A stretch of DNA of 36,250 bases, taken from contig JAPPDJ010000180.1 in the NCBI GenBank assembly GCA_028824555.1, positions 1 through 36,250 of the forward strand, in the 5' to 3' direction. A program made the position numbers and the translations under genes. Source of the stretch: Gammaproteobacteria bacterium. Lineage in GTDB: Bacteria > Pseudomonadota > Gammaproteobacteria > Pseudomonadales > Azotimanducaceae. Below, in pieces: positions 1 to 8,446 of this stretch. The notes below the pieces were generated by a model. It was not told the DNA's origin, ran no database searches, and saw only the letters and a program-made list of their open reading frames with translations. Numbering within the stretch: the stretch's first letter is position 1; each line of letters begins with the position of its first letter.

Positions 1-94
1 CCGGCCCCCAGCCGGGGTCGACGCCCTCGTTCGCGGCGTGAACCCAGAGCTGCCAGTCGTTGATGTTGGTGGCGCCACAAACCCCGAACTTCAT
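1..94 (-). CDS. Truncated gene, N-terminal 31 codons only; possibly a luciferase-like flavin-dependent oxidoreductase
   Basis: The minus strand opens an ATG at 94 with a strong ribosome binding site (GGGAGGAATCC) directly upstream, and the frame stays open to the window edge. The visible protein begins MKFGVCGATNINDWQLWVHA. An MKFGV start followed by a short loop, an acidic or amide stretch and a DWQ helix resembles the first strand and helix of the TIM barrel in luciferase-like (LLM) monooxygenases, but 31 residues cannot settle this. The gene runs off the left edge, so most of it lies outside the window. It is co-oriented with the GMC oxidoreductase upstream of it (stop at 191), 96 bases away, and could share its transcript. 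Confidence 0.6.
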   Translation of the reverse strand, partial: MKFGVCGATNINDWQLWVHAANEGVDPGWGP

Positions 95-190
95 GGATTC
101 CTCCCTTCGGTGCATTCCATCACCGCCGTTCCTTCGCGAGTGTAACGAACGGGGCAGTCACGAGACCTACCGCCAGCGTAGCTGAATGCA

Positions 191-1837
191 TCATGGTTGG
201 TCGTCGTCCGGTGCCAGGAGGGCCTTGCCGAGGATCATGTCGGCGGCACGCTCGGCGACCATGATGGTGGGAGCGTTGAGATTGCCGTTGGTGATTGTGG
301 GAAACACCGAAGAGTCGACCACCCGGAGCCCCGCCAGACCGCGCACGCGACACGCAGGATCCACCACCGCGTCGTCGTCCTCGGCCGCACCCATCCGGCA
401 GGCGCCGCAGGGATGGTAGGCGCTTTCGGCGTTGGCGCGGACCCAGCGGTCGATCTCGGCATCGCTCCTGACGGCCGCGCCCGGTTGCAGTTCCTCGTCC
501 CGATAGGCCGCGAGCGCCGGCTGCGCCATGATCCCGCGCGTCAGGCGTATGCAATCGCGCCACACGCGCACATCCCGCTCGTCGGTGAGGTATTCGAAGC
601 GGATGCGCGGGGCGTCCTCCGGCCGCGCCGACACGATCGCCACGCTGCCGCGGCTGAAGGGCTTGTTCGCCCCCAAATGCACCTGAAATCCATGACCACG
701 CAGCGCCTGGCGGCCGTCGTAGCGCACCGCGGCGGGCAAAAAGTGCATCTGCACATCCGGCCACTCGACGGCTCCGGAGGAACGCACGAACGCGCCGGCT
801 TCGAAGTGATTGGTGCTGCCGAGTCCGCCGGTGCCGAGGACCCAGCGCAGGCCGATCCACGCCTTGCCGAGTGCGTTCAGGCGGCCGTTCAGGGTGATGG
901 GCTGGCGGCAGCGGTTCTGGCAATAGACCTCGAGGTGATCCTGCAGGTTCTCGCCGATGCCAGGCAGTTCGTGGCGCAACGCAACACCGGCATCTGCAAG
1001 GACATCGGCGGGACCGATGCCGGAGCGTTGCAGGAGCACTGGCGACCCGATCGCCCCGGCGGCGACGATGACCTCCCGCTTCGCCAGCGCCTTGACGGAG
1101 CGACGGCCGCGCCGAAAGGTGACGCCAACGGCCGTCTTGCCGTCGAGCAGCAACCGCTCCGCCAGCGCGTTCGTGATCACTTCCAGGTTCGTCCGCGGCG
1201 CCGCCGGTCGCAGATAGGCGCGCGCCGCCGAAGCGCGCACGCCGCCGTCCACGGTCATCTGGAACGCGCCGAAGCCTTCCTGGGAGCGGCCGTTGCAGTC
1301 GTCCGTGTGCGGATAGCCAGCCTGCAAACCAGCCTCGACAAAGGCGCCGTAGAGGGGATTGCGTTCGTATTGGCTGCCGAGCGTCGTTTGCAGCGGGCCG
1401 TCGCCACCGCGAAAGTCATCGGCACCGCCCTGCCATGTCTCCGCACGGCGGAAGTAGGGCAGGCAGTTGCCATAGCTCCATCCGGCTGCGCCGAGTGCCT
1501 CCCACTGGTCGAAGTCGCGCCGGTGCCCGCGCACATACACCATGCCGTTGATGGACGACGAGCCGCCAAGCACCTTGCCGCGCGGGCAATCGAGCCGCCG
1601 GCCGTCGAGTCCCGGCTCCGGCTCGGTGACATACCCCCAGTTGCTGCGCCGCCGCTTCATCGCTTCCGCGAACGCAGCGGGCATTCGCAAGACCACACTG
1701 CGATCAGGGCCGCCAGCCTCGATGAGCAGCACGCGCAGGGAACCAGACGCCGAGAGTCGATTCGCCAGCACGCAGCCAGCGGAACCGGCGCCGACGATGA
1801 TGTAGTCATACTGGCGCGTTGCCACTTGCTCGTGCAT
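191..1837 (-). CDS. GMC-family FAD-dependent oxidoreductase (choline/alcohol dehydrogenase type)
   Basis: A 548-aa flavoprotein expected to oxidise an alcohol to an aldehyde using FAD. The N-terminal dinucleotide-binding motif [14 protein letters not shown] is at residues 15-28. GMC signature 1 ([18 protein letters not shown]) follows near residue 85 and signature 2 ([16 protein letters not shown]) near residue 260. The C-terminal part carries the catalytic His in [10 protein letters not shown] and the conserved NGNLNAPT segment. The length is normal for choline dehydrogenase, AlkJ and polyethylene-glycol dehydrogenase relatives, and the substrate cannot be told from sequence. I chose the ATG at 1837 because the flavin-binding strand starts nine residues later; the open frame further upstream runs through a dispersed repeat (1941-2074) and is not protein-like. 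The neighbouring amidase is divergent. Confidence 0.93.
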   Translation of the reverse strand: MHEQVATRQYDYIIVGAGSAGCVLANRLSASGSLRVLLIEAGGPDRSVVLRMPAAFAEAMKRRRSNWGYVTEPEPGLDGRRLDCPRGKVLGGSSSINGMVYVRGHRRDFDQWEALGAAGWSYGNCLPYFRRAETWQGGADDFRGGDGPLQTTLGSQYERNPLYGAFVEAGLQAGYPHTDDCNGRSQEGFGAFQMTVDGGVRASAARAYLRPAAPRTNLEVITNALAERLLLDGKTAVGVTFRRGRRSVKALAKREVIVAAGAIGSPVLLQRSGIGPADVLADAGVALRHELPGIGENLQDHLEVYCQNRCRQPITLNGRLNALGKAWIGLRWVLGTGGLGSTNHFEAGAFVRSSGAVEWPDVQMHFLPAAVRYDGRQALRGHGFQVHLGANKPFSRGSVAIVSARPEDAPRIRFEYLTDERDVRVWRDCIRLTRGIMAQPALAAYRDEELQPGAAVRSDAEIDRWVRANAESAYHPCGACRMGAAEDDDAVVDPACRVRGLAGLRVVDSSVFPTITNGNLNAPTIMVAERAADMILGKALLAPDDDQP

Positions 1838-1940
1838 CTCGCGTTTTGTCCTTGGCACCCTGCCGTGGGCAGCGAGTTGCGGGACGGCGACGGGGATTGT
1901 AGGCGCGCATGGGATCAAGGGCATCAACCCCAACCACCTC

Positions 1941-2074
1941 GCAGCAGTTCGCGCAGCGAACTGCCAACGCGCCCGCAAGGGCGCGCCAGCGCGCTCTACG
2001 AGCGCGTCGGCAGTTGCTCCGCAACTGCTGGCCTACGGGCTCGCTTTCGCTCACCCTCCGGCTGGTAGGCTAGC
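1941..2074. repeat. Family A dispersed repeat, two copies head to head
   Basis: The left half reads as the reverse complement of the family A unit: an AACTGCC-side stem, then a GCGCCC/GGGCGC stem. The right half (from about 1988) reads as the forward unit: a GCGC stem-loop, then GGCAGTTGCTCCGCAACTGC (2009-2028), an 8-bp inverted stem, then GGCCTACGGGCTCGC and a terminal GCTAGCG. Related copies lie at 3846, 6034, 7117, 11732 and 19138. It fills most of the space between the divergent GMC oxidoreductase and amidase genes, so their promoters must sit within or beside it. Confidence 0.75.
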
Positions 2075-2106
2075 GTCTCTCGCACGTCGCCAAAGGGAAG
2101 CCGTCC

Positions 2107-3564
2107 ATGTCCGAGCAGCTTGCGTTCCGACCCGCCACCGAACTTGCCGAACTGCTGCGCCGCAAGGAAATCAGTTCGGCGGAACTCACGCGCCACTACA
2201 TCGACCGCATCGAGCGCCATGACGGTGCCCTCAATGCCGTCGTGGTGCGACGGTTCGAGCAGGCGCTCGAAGAGGCTGCCGTCGCGGACGCCGCCTTGGC
2301 GCGGGGCGAACGCCTCGGGCCCCTGCACGGGGTTCCCCTCACCATCAAGGAGTCCTATGTCATGGCCGGAACGCCGGCAACGTGGGGCATCGAGGCGCAG
2401 CGCGACAACGTCGCCGACGCCGATGGCCTCGTGGTAAGCCGCTTCCGCGCCGCCGGCGCCCACTTCCTCGGCAAGACCAACGTGCCCGTGGACCTCGCCG
2501 ACGTGCAGAGCTACAACCCCATCTACGGCACCACCAACAACCCGTGGAACACCGAGCGCACGCCCGGCGGCTCCTCCGGCGGCAGTGGCGCGGCGGTGGC
2601 GGCGGGTTTCAGCGCGCTGGAGGCAGGTTCCGACATCGGCGGCTCCATCCGCACCCCGGCGCACTTCTGCGGCGTCTTCGGTCACAAGCCCACGTGGGGC
2701 ATCGTGCCGATGTCCGGGCACGAAATCGTGCCGCACGTGCCGGACCCAGACCTCTCCGTCTGCGGTCCCCTCGCCCGCTCCGCCGAGGATCTGGCCGTTG
2801 CCCTCGACATCATGGCCGGACCCACCGAGCGCGAGGCCACCGGCTGGCAGCTCGCCTTGCCGGAACCCGGCTTCAAGGCGCTGGGCGATCTCCGCGTCGC
2901 GGTCTGGCCTACCGACGACATTGCGCCGGTGAGCGCCGAAACCCAGGCGCGCGTTCGCATGGTGGCGGACACGCTGGCGCGCCTCGGGGCGACGGTATCG
3001 GACACGGCACGCCCCGACTTCGATATTCGCAAGGCCCATCTCGTCTATCAGAACCTCCTCACCGCGGTGATGTCGAGCGGCCAGCCGGCGGCGCAGATCG
3101 AGAGGATCCGCCAGCGCGTGGAGAAGCTCGACCCAGAGGATCAATCGGCCGACGCCGTTGCCGCTCGAGCCTCCGTGATGAGCCACCGCGACTGGATTCG
3201 CCACGACTTCCGCCGCGAACGACTGCGTCGCGCCTGGGACGCCTTCTTCCGCGACTGGGACGTGCTCCTCTGTCCGCAGTTTGCCGTGCCCGCCATCCCG
3301 CACGACCACGCCCCATTCGCCGAGCGCAGCACCATCGTCGATGGCGAAGCGCGGCCCTACATGGAGTCGATCTTCTGGTCGGGAGTGGTTATCGCGTCGT
3401 ACCTGCCAAGCACCGTGCTGCCGACGGGCCCGTCAAGCGACGGCCTACCCATCGGCGTGCAAGTGGTGGGCGCGCCCTACCGCGACCGCAAGACCATCGA
3501 ATGCGCGCGCCAGATCGCTCAGGAAATCGGCGGCTTCGCTCCGCCGCCGAACTTGGCGGGGTAA
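2107..3564 (+). CDS. Amidase-signature family hydrolase (GatA/AmiE-like amidase)
   Basis: A 485-aa member of the amidase-signature family, which hydrolyses carboxamides with a Ser-cisSer-Lys triad. The sequence shows Lys81 in PLTIKESY, the glycine/serine-rich signature GGSSGGSGAAVAAG from residue 154 (cis-Ser about 156) and the nucleophile Ser180 in GSDIGGSIRTPAHFCG. The C-terminal part (LPTGPSSDGLPIGVQVVG near residue 440) is typical of the fold. It is unlikely to be GatA of the tRNA amidotransferase because no gatB or gatC is adjacent, so a catabolic amidase for an unknown amide is the better reading. The start has AAGGGAAG about seven bases upstream. It is divergent from the GMC oxidoreductase and followed by repeats. 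Confidence 0.93.
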   Translation: MSEQLAFRPATELAELLRRKEISSAELTRHYIDRIERHDGALNAVVVRRFEQALEEAAVADAALARGERLGPLHGVPLTIKESYVMAGTPATWGIEAQRDNVADADGLVVSRFRAAGAHFLGKTNVPVDLADVQSYNPIYGTTNNPWNTERTPGGSSGGSGAAVAAGFSALEAGSDIGGSIRTPAHFCGVFGHKPTWGIVPMSGHEIVPHVPDPDLSVCGPLARSAEDLAVALDIMAGPTEREATGWQLALPEPGFKALGDLRVAVWPTDDIAPVSAETQARVRMVADTLARLGATVSDTARPDFDIRKAHLVYQNLLTAVMSSGQPAAQIERIRQRVEKLDPEDQSADAVAARASVMSHRDWIRHDFRRERLRRAWDAFFRDWDVLLCPQFAVPAIPHDHAPFAERSTIVDGEARPYMESIFWSGVVIASYLPSTVLPTGPSSDGLPIGVQVVGAPYRDRKTIECARQIAQEIGGFAPPPNLAG

Positions 3565-3591
3565 GGGCCTGCCCGACGCCGGGGCGTCGTC

Positions 3592-3690
3592 GCGCTAGCG
3601 CATGAGGAGGCCCACCCGAAGAAGGGCGACGCATGCGTCGCCCTGTCCGGCAGCAGGGTGCATCGCCGCCAAGTCCGACAGGCTGCTAGT
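3592..3690. repeat. Repeat fragments downstream of the amidase, including a 20-bp perfect palindrome
   Basis: The stretch opens with GCGCTAGCGC (3592-3601), the border motif also seen at 11732 and 23221. It contains the perfect palindrome GGGCGACGCATGCGTCGCCC at 3624-3643, and ends with AAGTCCGACAGGCTGCTAG (3671-3689), which is identical to 11851-11869 beside the end of ubiB. It looks like a mosaic of partial repeat copies. The palindrome could act as a terminator hairpin for the amidase transcript, but no T-tract follows it. Confidence 0.6.
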
Positions 3691-3850
3691 GTGCCGCCCC
3701 ATAAGTTCGACGTACTTCGGGATGCCCAATCCTCGTCCCGGCCGGCCTTTTGGGGAGAGAGTCTGGCGGCACATCCTCCCTTTTTCCGGCATCGGTGCGC
3801 CAGCCAGCGCCCACCGGGAAGGGTGACGTATTTTCGGGACGCGACACTAG
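3686..3850. repeat. About 165-bp element with CTAGTGT/ACACTAG inverted ends
   Basis: The left end CTAGTGTGCCGCCCC (3686-3700) and the right end (3836-3850, reverse complement CTAGTGTCGCGTCCC) are imperfect inverted repeats, with a second inner pair GTGCCGCC (3691-3698) and GGCGGCAC (3765-3772). There is no coding capacity. The right end abuts a family A fragment, and its terminal CTAG supplies the TAG stop codon of the doc gene. It is probably a small non-autonomous element, or the eroded remnant of one. Confidence 0.5.
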
Positions 3851-3882
3851 CGCGCCCTAACGGGCGCGCCGGCAGCAGCGGA
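3846..3882 (-). repeat. Family A repeat fragment forming the 3' end of doc
   Basis: ACTAGCGCGCCCTAACGGGC and the following CGCCGGCAG match the start of the family A unit at 11735 and 19141 (CTAGCGCGCCCT, then GGGCGC and GGCAGTT). The fragment is read in frame by the toxin gene and encodes its last dozen residues (RSAAAGAPVRAR plus stop). Confidence 0.65.
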
Positions 3883-4275
3883 ACGACCCATGCGGACACG
3901 AAACCACGCAGCGAGTTCCTCTTCGTCAACCCGTCCTGCAGCTACACCTTCCATCGTGTGTACGGCAGCCATCGGATCAAAGTCGAGGCCGTAGCCGTTG
4001 TCGGCCAGAAACAAGCGAGCGGTCACCCAAGCCGTGCGCTTGTTGCCGTCCGCGAAGCCGTGGTTCATCGCGATTCCATAGGCATAGGCCGCTGCGAGCG
4101 ACGCCGCGTCGGGGTCGCCGTAGGCTGCGAGGTTCAGCGGCCGCGCCAAAGCGGATTCGATTGCGCCCTCGTCGCGGATGCCGTCGAGTCCTCCATGCTC
4201 GGAGATCTGGCGGTCATGCACGGCCACAACCACATTGAAGGAAACCCAACGCCAAGGCGCGTGCTTCGCGCTCAC
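3847..4275 (-). CDS. doc: Doc-like toxin (Fic/DOC family, type II toxin-antitoxin)
   Basis: A 142-aa protein of the death-on-curing branch of the Fic fold; the phage P1 Doc prototype phosphorylates EF-Tu and stops translation. The diagnostic motif HGFADGNKRTAW starts at His72. The helix before it (GGLDGIRDEGAIESALARP) is also typical. The GTG start at 4275 overlaps the antitoxin stop by four bases (GTGA), implying translational coupling, as expected for a toxin following its antitoxin. The core of the domain ends near residue 128; the last residues (RSAAAGAPVRAR) are encoded by a dispersed repeat that also supplies the stop codon, so the native C-terminus has been replaced or extended. The catalytic residues are intact, so the toxin may well be active. 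Confidence 0.9.
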   Translation of the reverse strand: MSAKHAPWRWVSFNVVVAVHDRQISEHGGLDGIRDEGAIESALARPLNLAAYGDPDAASLAAAYAYGIAMNHGFADGNKRTAWVTARLFLADNGYGLDFDPMAAVHTMEGVAAGRVDEEELAAWFRVRMGRSAAAGAPVRAR

Positions 4276-4499
4276 TTGGCCAATGCCCGCAGAACCTCCC
4301 GATCGTCATGCATGATGTCTTCCGCAATCGCCATCTGACGCGCGAACTCGGGGTCGTACGGAGTGAGCCGATAGCCGCCTCCGGGAGCCTCGGTCAAGTG
4401 GAGGACGTCGCCCTTCCTTACCCGCAGCCGCGCCAGCGCCTCCTTCGTGAGGATGATCCCCGAGGACGCGCCGACCGTCGTTACCTTGAATGAGAGCAC
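4272..4499 (-). CDS. AbrB-fold antitoxin partner of Doc (putative addiction module antidote)
   Basis: A 75-aa protein with an N-terminal SpoVT/AbrB swapped-hairpin domain: KVTTVGASSGIILTKEALAR then KGDVLHLTEAPGGGYRLTP, as in the short Doc-partner antidote family. The N-terminal domain should bind the operator palindrome just upstream, and the C-terminal helix (DPEFARQMAIAEDIMHDDRE) should mask the toxin. The start is a GTG at 4499 with GGAG eight bases upstream; the nearby ATG is out of frame. The toxin gene overlaps its stop codon. Confidence 0.9.
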   Translation of the reverse strand: MLSFKVTTVGASSGIILTKEALARLRVRKGDVLHLTEAPGGGYRLTPYDPEFARQMAIAEDIMHDDREVLRALAK

Positions 4500-4515
4500 T
4501 TGATCATCTCCGTTC

Positions 4516-4535
4516 CATATAATGTCGATTATATG
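4516..4535 (-). promoter_or_regulatory. Promoter -10 and palindromic operator of the doc toxin-antitoxin operon
   Basis: CATATAAT-GTCG-ATTATATG is a perfect 8-bp inverted repeat with a 4-base spacer. On the minus strand it contains a consensus TATAAT (4533-4528), 29 bases before the antitoxin GTG. A weak -35 candidate TGGAAT lies 17 bases upstream of it. An antitoxin or toxin-antitoxin complex bound here would cover the -10, which fits autorepression. The AT-rich site stands out in an otherwise GC-rich region. Because of the symmetry a TATAAT also reads on the + strand, but no gene follows in that direction. Confidence 0.7.
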
Positions 4536-4614
4536 TTTGGCGCGGCAAGGATTCCATGCCGTGCCCAGCTTTAGCGTCAGCGACCCTAGGCCAAGGTGCC
4601 CTCGCTCCGTAGCG

Positions 4615-6018
<1,404 letters not shown>

Positions 6019-6033
6019 CGGGATGTCTCCAGT

Positions 6034-6118
6034 TCACGCGCGCCTTCCAGGCGCGTTCGCGCGCCTTCCAGGCGCGTTCGCGCGCCCCGCGGGCGTATCG
6101 GCAGTTCGCTGGAGGAGC
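6034..6118 (-). repeat. Family A repeat plus 21-bp tandem repeat forming the 3' end of ntrB
   Basis: CGCGCGCCTTCCAGGCGCGTT occurs at 6037-6057 and again at 6058-6078, followed by a partial third copy. Next to it GCGCGCCCCGCGGGCG, then TCGGCAGTTCGCTGG, matches the family A unit (compare 11741-11767). The 21-base unit is seven codons, so the tandem copies stay in frame and encode two ANAPGRR heptads at the end of NtrB. Confidence 0.75.
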
Positions 6119-7368
6119 TGCCTTTCCTTCCCGTTCGGGGCCTGCACCTGTTTCACAGGCAGATAGAAGGAAAACGCCGTTCGCCCGGGCTGGCTCTCGT
6201 GCTCGACCACGCCGTTGTGCTGGCCGACGATGGTTTGGGTGATGGCGAGGCCCAGCCCCGATCCATCCGGACGGCCGCTGATCATCGGATAGAACAGTCG
6301 ATCAGCGATGTCGGCAGGAATGCCCGGCCCGTTGTCGATGAAGTTCATGTTGGCCACCAGCCGATGGCGCACCGAACCGATGGTGAACTGCCGCACCGAG
6401 CGCGTCTGCAGGACGATGGTGGGTTCCGGCACTTCCACCACCGCCGCAAAGGCGTTCTTCAGCACGTTGAGGGTGGCCTGCACCAGCTTGCCCAAGTCTC
6501 CTTCCACCTCGGGCACGCTCGGATCGTAGTCGCGCTTGAACGTCACCTCGGCCGGCCGCTCCGCTTCGAGCAGGCGCACCACCCGTTCGATCACGTCGTG
6601 CACGTTGACGGCGTCGAAGTGCGGTTCGTCGCTAGGGCCAAGAATGCGATCCACCAGCGAGCGCAGCCGATACGTTTCCTCGATGATGACGCTGGTGTAC
6701 TCGCGCTGCTCCTCGTCGCCAAGCTGCCTGGCGAGAAGCTGCGCCGCACCGCGAATGCCACCGAGCGGGTTCTTCACCTCGTGGGCGAGGCCCCGCGCCA
6801 GCTTGCGGGTGGTTTCCTGCAGCGACACCTGGCGTTCGTCGTGGTCGATGCGCAGGAACCGATCCTGCGGTCTAAGTTCCACCAAAAGCTCCGTGTCCGA
6901 AAGCGGCTCGATGGAGTAGTCGAGCCGAACCGCACCGCCGTCGAGCGCGAGATTGGCGGCGCGCTTGGTGAAGGCCTGGCCGGTTTCAAGCACCCGCGCG
7001 AGTTCTCGCGGTGTGGCGTTGGAATCGCTCAGAACCTCGTCGATGCGCCGCCCCACCAGCGCCCCGTCGCTGTGCCCGAAAAGAGACTGCGCCGCCTGGT
7101 TCAGATAGGTGATGCAGAACGACTCAGCGAGAGATGCGTCCTCACGCGAGGAAGCGCCTCTCGGCTTCGCACCGCGCAGAAGTTTCGCGCCAGCGAAACC
7201 TCCAACGCGCCCGCTAGGGCGCGCCACGACAACCACCGCCGTGGCGAGCTGCTCCAAGATGTCTCGATAGGTTGCGATGGGCTTGACTCCCGGTTGCGCC
7301 GGAGCCGTTCCATGCGCGAGGGCAACCCCCGCAATCCGGCCACGCACGGCCCTGGATGCAAGTTGCAT
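6034..7368 (-). CDS. ntrB: Nitrogen regulation sensor histidine kinase NtrB (GlnL), with repeat-derived insertions
   Basis: The PII-controlled kinase/phosphatase of NtrC. A PAS domain (about 35-165) is followed by the H-box ARGLAHEVKNPLGG (His196), N-box NVLKNAF (Asn305), G1 DNGPGIP and G2 GSGLGLAI (369-376). Two oddities are clear. Residues 50-84 are a Gly/Arg/Ser-rich block between the first PAS strand (TAVVVVA) and the next (CITYLNQAAQSLFG), where relatives have a short turn; its DNA matches dispersed repeat family A. After the normal end FSFYLPV, a 39-residue tail continues, its second half made of repeat-encoded ANAPGRR units. All kinase motifs are intact. The start is uncertain: ATG at 7368 has little ribosome binding site, and a GTG at 7347 preceded by CCAGGGCC is an alternative. 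Confidence 0.95.
   Translation of the reverse strand: MQLASRAVRGRIAGVALAHGTAPAQPGVKPIATYRDILEQLATAVVVVARPSGRVGGFAGAKLLRGAKPRGASSREDASLAESFCITYLNQAAQSLFGHSDGALVGRRIDEVLSDSNATPRELARVLETGQAFTKRAANLALDGGAVRLDYSIEPLSDTELLVELRPQDRFLRIDHDERQVSLQETTRKLARGLAHEVKNPLGGIRGAAQLLARQLGDEEQREYTSVIIEETYRLRSLVDRILGPSDEPHFDAVNVHDVIERVVRLLEAERPAEVTFKRDYDPSVPEVEGDLGKLVQATLNVLKNAFAAVVEVPEPTIVLQTRSVRQFTIGSVRHRLVANMNFIDNGPGIPADIADRLFYPMISGRPDGSGLGLAITQTIVGQHNGVVEHESQPGRTAFSFYLPVKQVQAPNGKERQLLQRTADTPAGRANAPGRRANAPGRRA
7117..7221 (-). repeat. Family A repeat inserted in frame in the NtrB PAS domain
   Basis: Read on the minus strand, GGCGCGCCCTAGCGGGCGCG, then TTGGAGGTTTCGCTGGCGCG and AAACTTCTGC, lines up with the intergenic copy at 11737-11784 (GCGCGCCCTGAAGGGCGCG, TCGGCAGTTCGCTGGCGCG, AACTGCTGG). 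The block is 105 bases, exactly 35 codons, with no stop. The 3' half has a further small palindrome (CCTCGCGTGAGG). Confidence 0.7.
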
Positions 7369-7475
7369 TCCACGACCGGCTTCGCGACGGACGGCCTTCA
7401 GAGGAAAGGCCGGATGCTCCCGCCGAAAGCGACTTCTCGTTTAGGCGTCGGCGCGCTCGTTGGAACGCGCATGCC

Positions 7476-8015
7476 TCATTTTAGTGCAGCCCGACGAGAA
7501 GCGCGCAGCAGGTGGATGATCTTGGGGCGACTCTCCGCTAGAACCATGCCGTTGGCATCGACGATGCGCACCGCCAGTTCGTGCCGGCCGCGATCCAACT
7601 CGGCAAGATCAAAGGTGAGGCCGTCGCTCTGCTGTGCCGCTTGGCCATCGAGCAGCACGATCGCGCGATGGTTGGGCTCGAGGCTCGGCTCCGTTGCCGC
7701 GACGATGCGGATGCGGCCGTCGTTGGCGCGGGTGGCCTCGTCCTGGGGCCACTCGATGTTGACACTGCGGTAGCCAGCGAAGGCGTCGGACGGTGTCGCG
7801 ACCGGGTCGGGAGCGCGCGGTTGCAACGGACGGGCGCGATAGGTGTTGGCGGCGCGGGGCACCACGCGCTCGGCTGTGGAAGCCGGCACGTCGGTGAAGG
7901 TGACTCGTCCATCGCCGTCGACCAACCGATACATCGGCGCCGCACTCGCGCAGACGACCAAGGCCGCCGCCACCGCTGCCAGCGATCGCCGCACCCACCG
8001 ACCACTTTGCTTCAT
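7476..8015 (-). CDS. DUF4124-domain periplasmic protein
   Basis: A 179-aa protein with a signal peptide (MKQSGRWVRRSLAAVAAALVVCASA) followed by the DUF4124 core MYRLVDGDGRVTFTDVPAS, in which small proteins bear a Y-x-W/L-x-D-x-x-G motif. The C-terminal half looks like an immunoglobulin-type beta domain (IRIVAATEPSLEPNHRAIVL, then GRHELAVRIVDANG). The function is unknown. DUF4124 genes commonly sit directly upstream of ntrB in Gammaproteobacteria, often after glnA; here glnA is absent and tusA precedes instead. The ATG overlaps the tusA stop (ATGA), so the two are translationally coupled. The 107 bases to ntrB contain only a weak GCGCG/CGCGC hairpin. Confidence 0.85.
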   Translation of the reverse strand: MKQSGRWVRRSLAAVAAALVVCASAAPMYRLVDGDGRVTFTDVPASTAERVVPRAANTYRARPLQPRAPDPVATPSDAFAGYRSVNIEWPQDEATRANDGRIRIVAATEPSLEPNHRAIVLLDGQAAQQSDGLTFDLAELDRGRHELAVRIVDANGMVLAESRPKIIHLLRASRRAALK

Positions 8016-8260
8016 CGCTCTTCCTCGTTTGCCCCAGGTTGGTGCATCTTCCGAACCACCACCCGCACCACGTCATCATCTTCTTCACTGCTCACCACCT
8101 CGTGCCCATGCACGCGGCACCAAGCCGGAATGTCCTCGAGTACGCCCGGATCGGTGGCAAGGACTTCGAGCGTCATGCCGGCCGCCAAATCGCGCATCCG
8201 ATCTTGGGTGCGAATGACCGGCAACGGACACAGCAGGCCACGTGCGTCGAGGGTTTCCAT
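8012..8260 (-). CDS. TusA-family sulfur carrier protein
   Basis: An 82-aa protein with the TusA/SirA signature LDARGLLCPLPVIRT, whose Cys11 in CPLP would carry the persulfide. The rest follows the alpha/beta fold (GMTLEVLATDPGVLEDIPAWCRVHGHEVV). It ends in a charged tail. I chose the ATG at 8260, six residues before the conserved LCPLP segment, with GAGGCAGG upstream; the frame is open further but not conserved-looking. The neighbour upstream is a PP-loop thiolase, so this protein most likely delivers sulfur to that enzyme rather than to TusBCD-MnmA, though that is inferred from context. Confidence 0.88.
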   Translation of the reverse strand: METLDARGLLCPLPVIRTQDRMRDLAAGMTLEVLATDPGVLEDIPAWCRVHGHEVVSSEEDDDVVRVVVRKMHQPGANEEER

Positions 8261-8387
8261 GATGCCTGCCTCGTGCTGCACAAATCGCGCGCCTTGCGGC
8301 GCGGTGGAGGGCAACGCCGCCAAACCCCTCGCTTACGCTCGGCGTCTGGCCCCAACCCCCACCTAACCATGACCTTGCACCTCATAC

Positions 8388-8405
8388 GCGGCGCTTCGGC
8401 GCCGC
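8388..8405. other. Perfect 7-bp stem with TTCG tetraloop between the PP-loop gene and tusA
   Basis: GCGGCGC-TTCG-GCGCCGC is a perfect hairpin. On the + strand it has the very stable C(UUCG)G loop. It lies about 40 bases after the stop of the PP-loop gene within a 186-base gap to tusA. No T-tract follows on either strand, so it may attenuate or stabilise mRNA ends, or simply be another small repeat. Confidence 0.55.
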
Positions 8406-8446
8406 TCCTGTGGTGCAAGCTCTTGGCGCCTCCCTCCAGAAAGGCC

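Noticed and set aside
1838-1978. 47-residue N-terminal extension of the GMC oxidoreductase
   Set aside because: It translates spacer next to repeats; the FAD-binding motif begins nine residues after the ATG at 1837.
3847-4535. Phage defence island around the toxin-antitoxin pair
   Set aside because: Only the two TA genes are present, flanked by metabolic and regulatory housekeeping genes and repeats.
7117-7221. Intein or group II intron within ntrB
   Set aside because: The block is far too short and lacks splicing motifs; a small in-frame repeat explains it.
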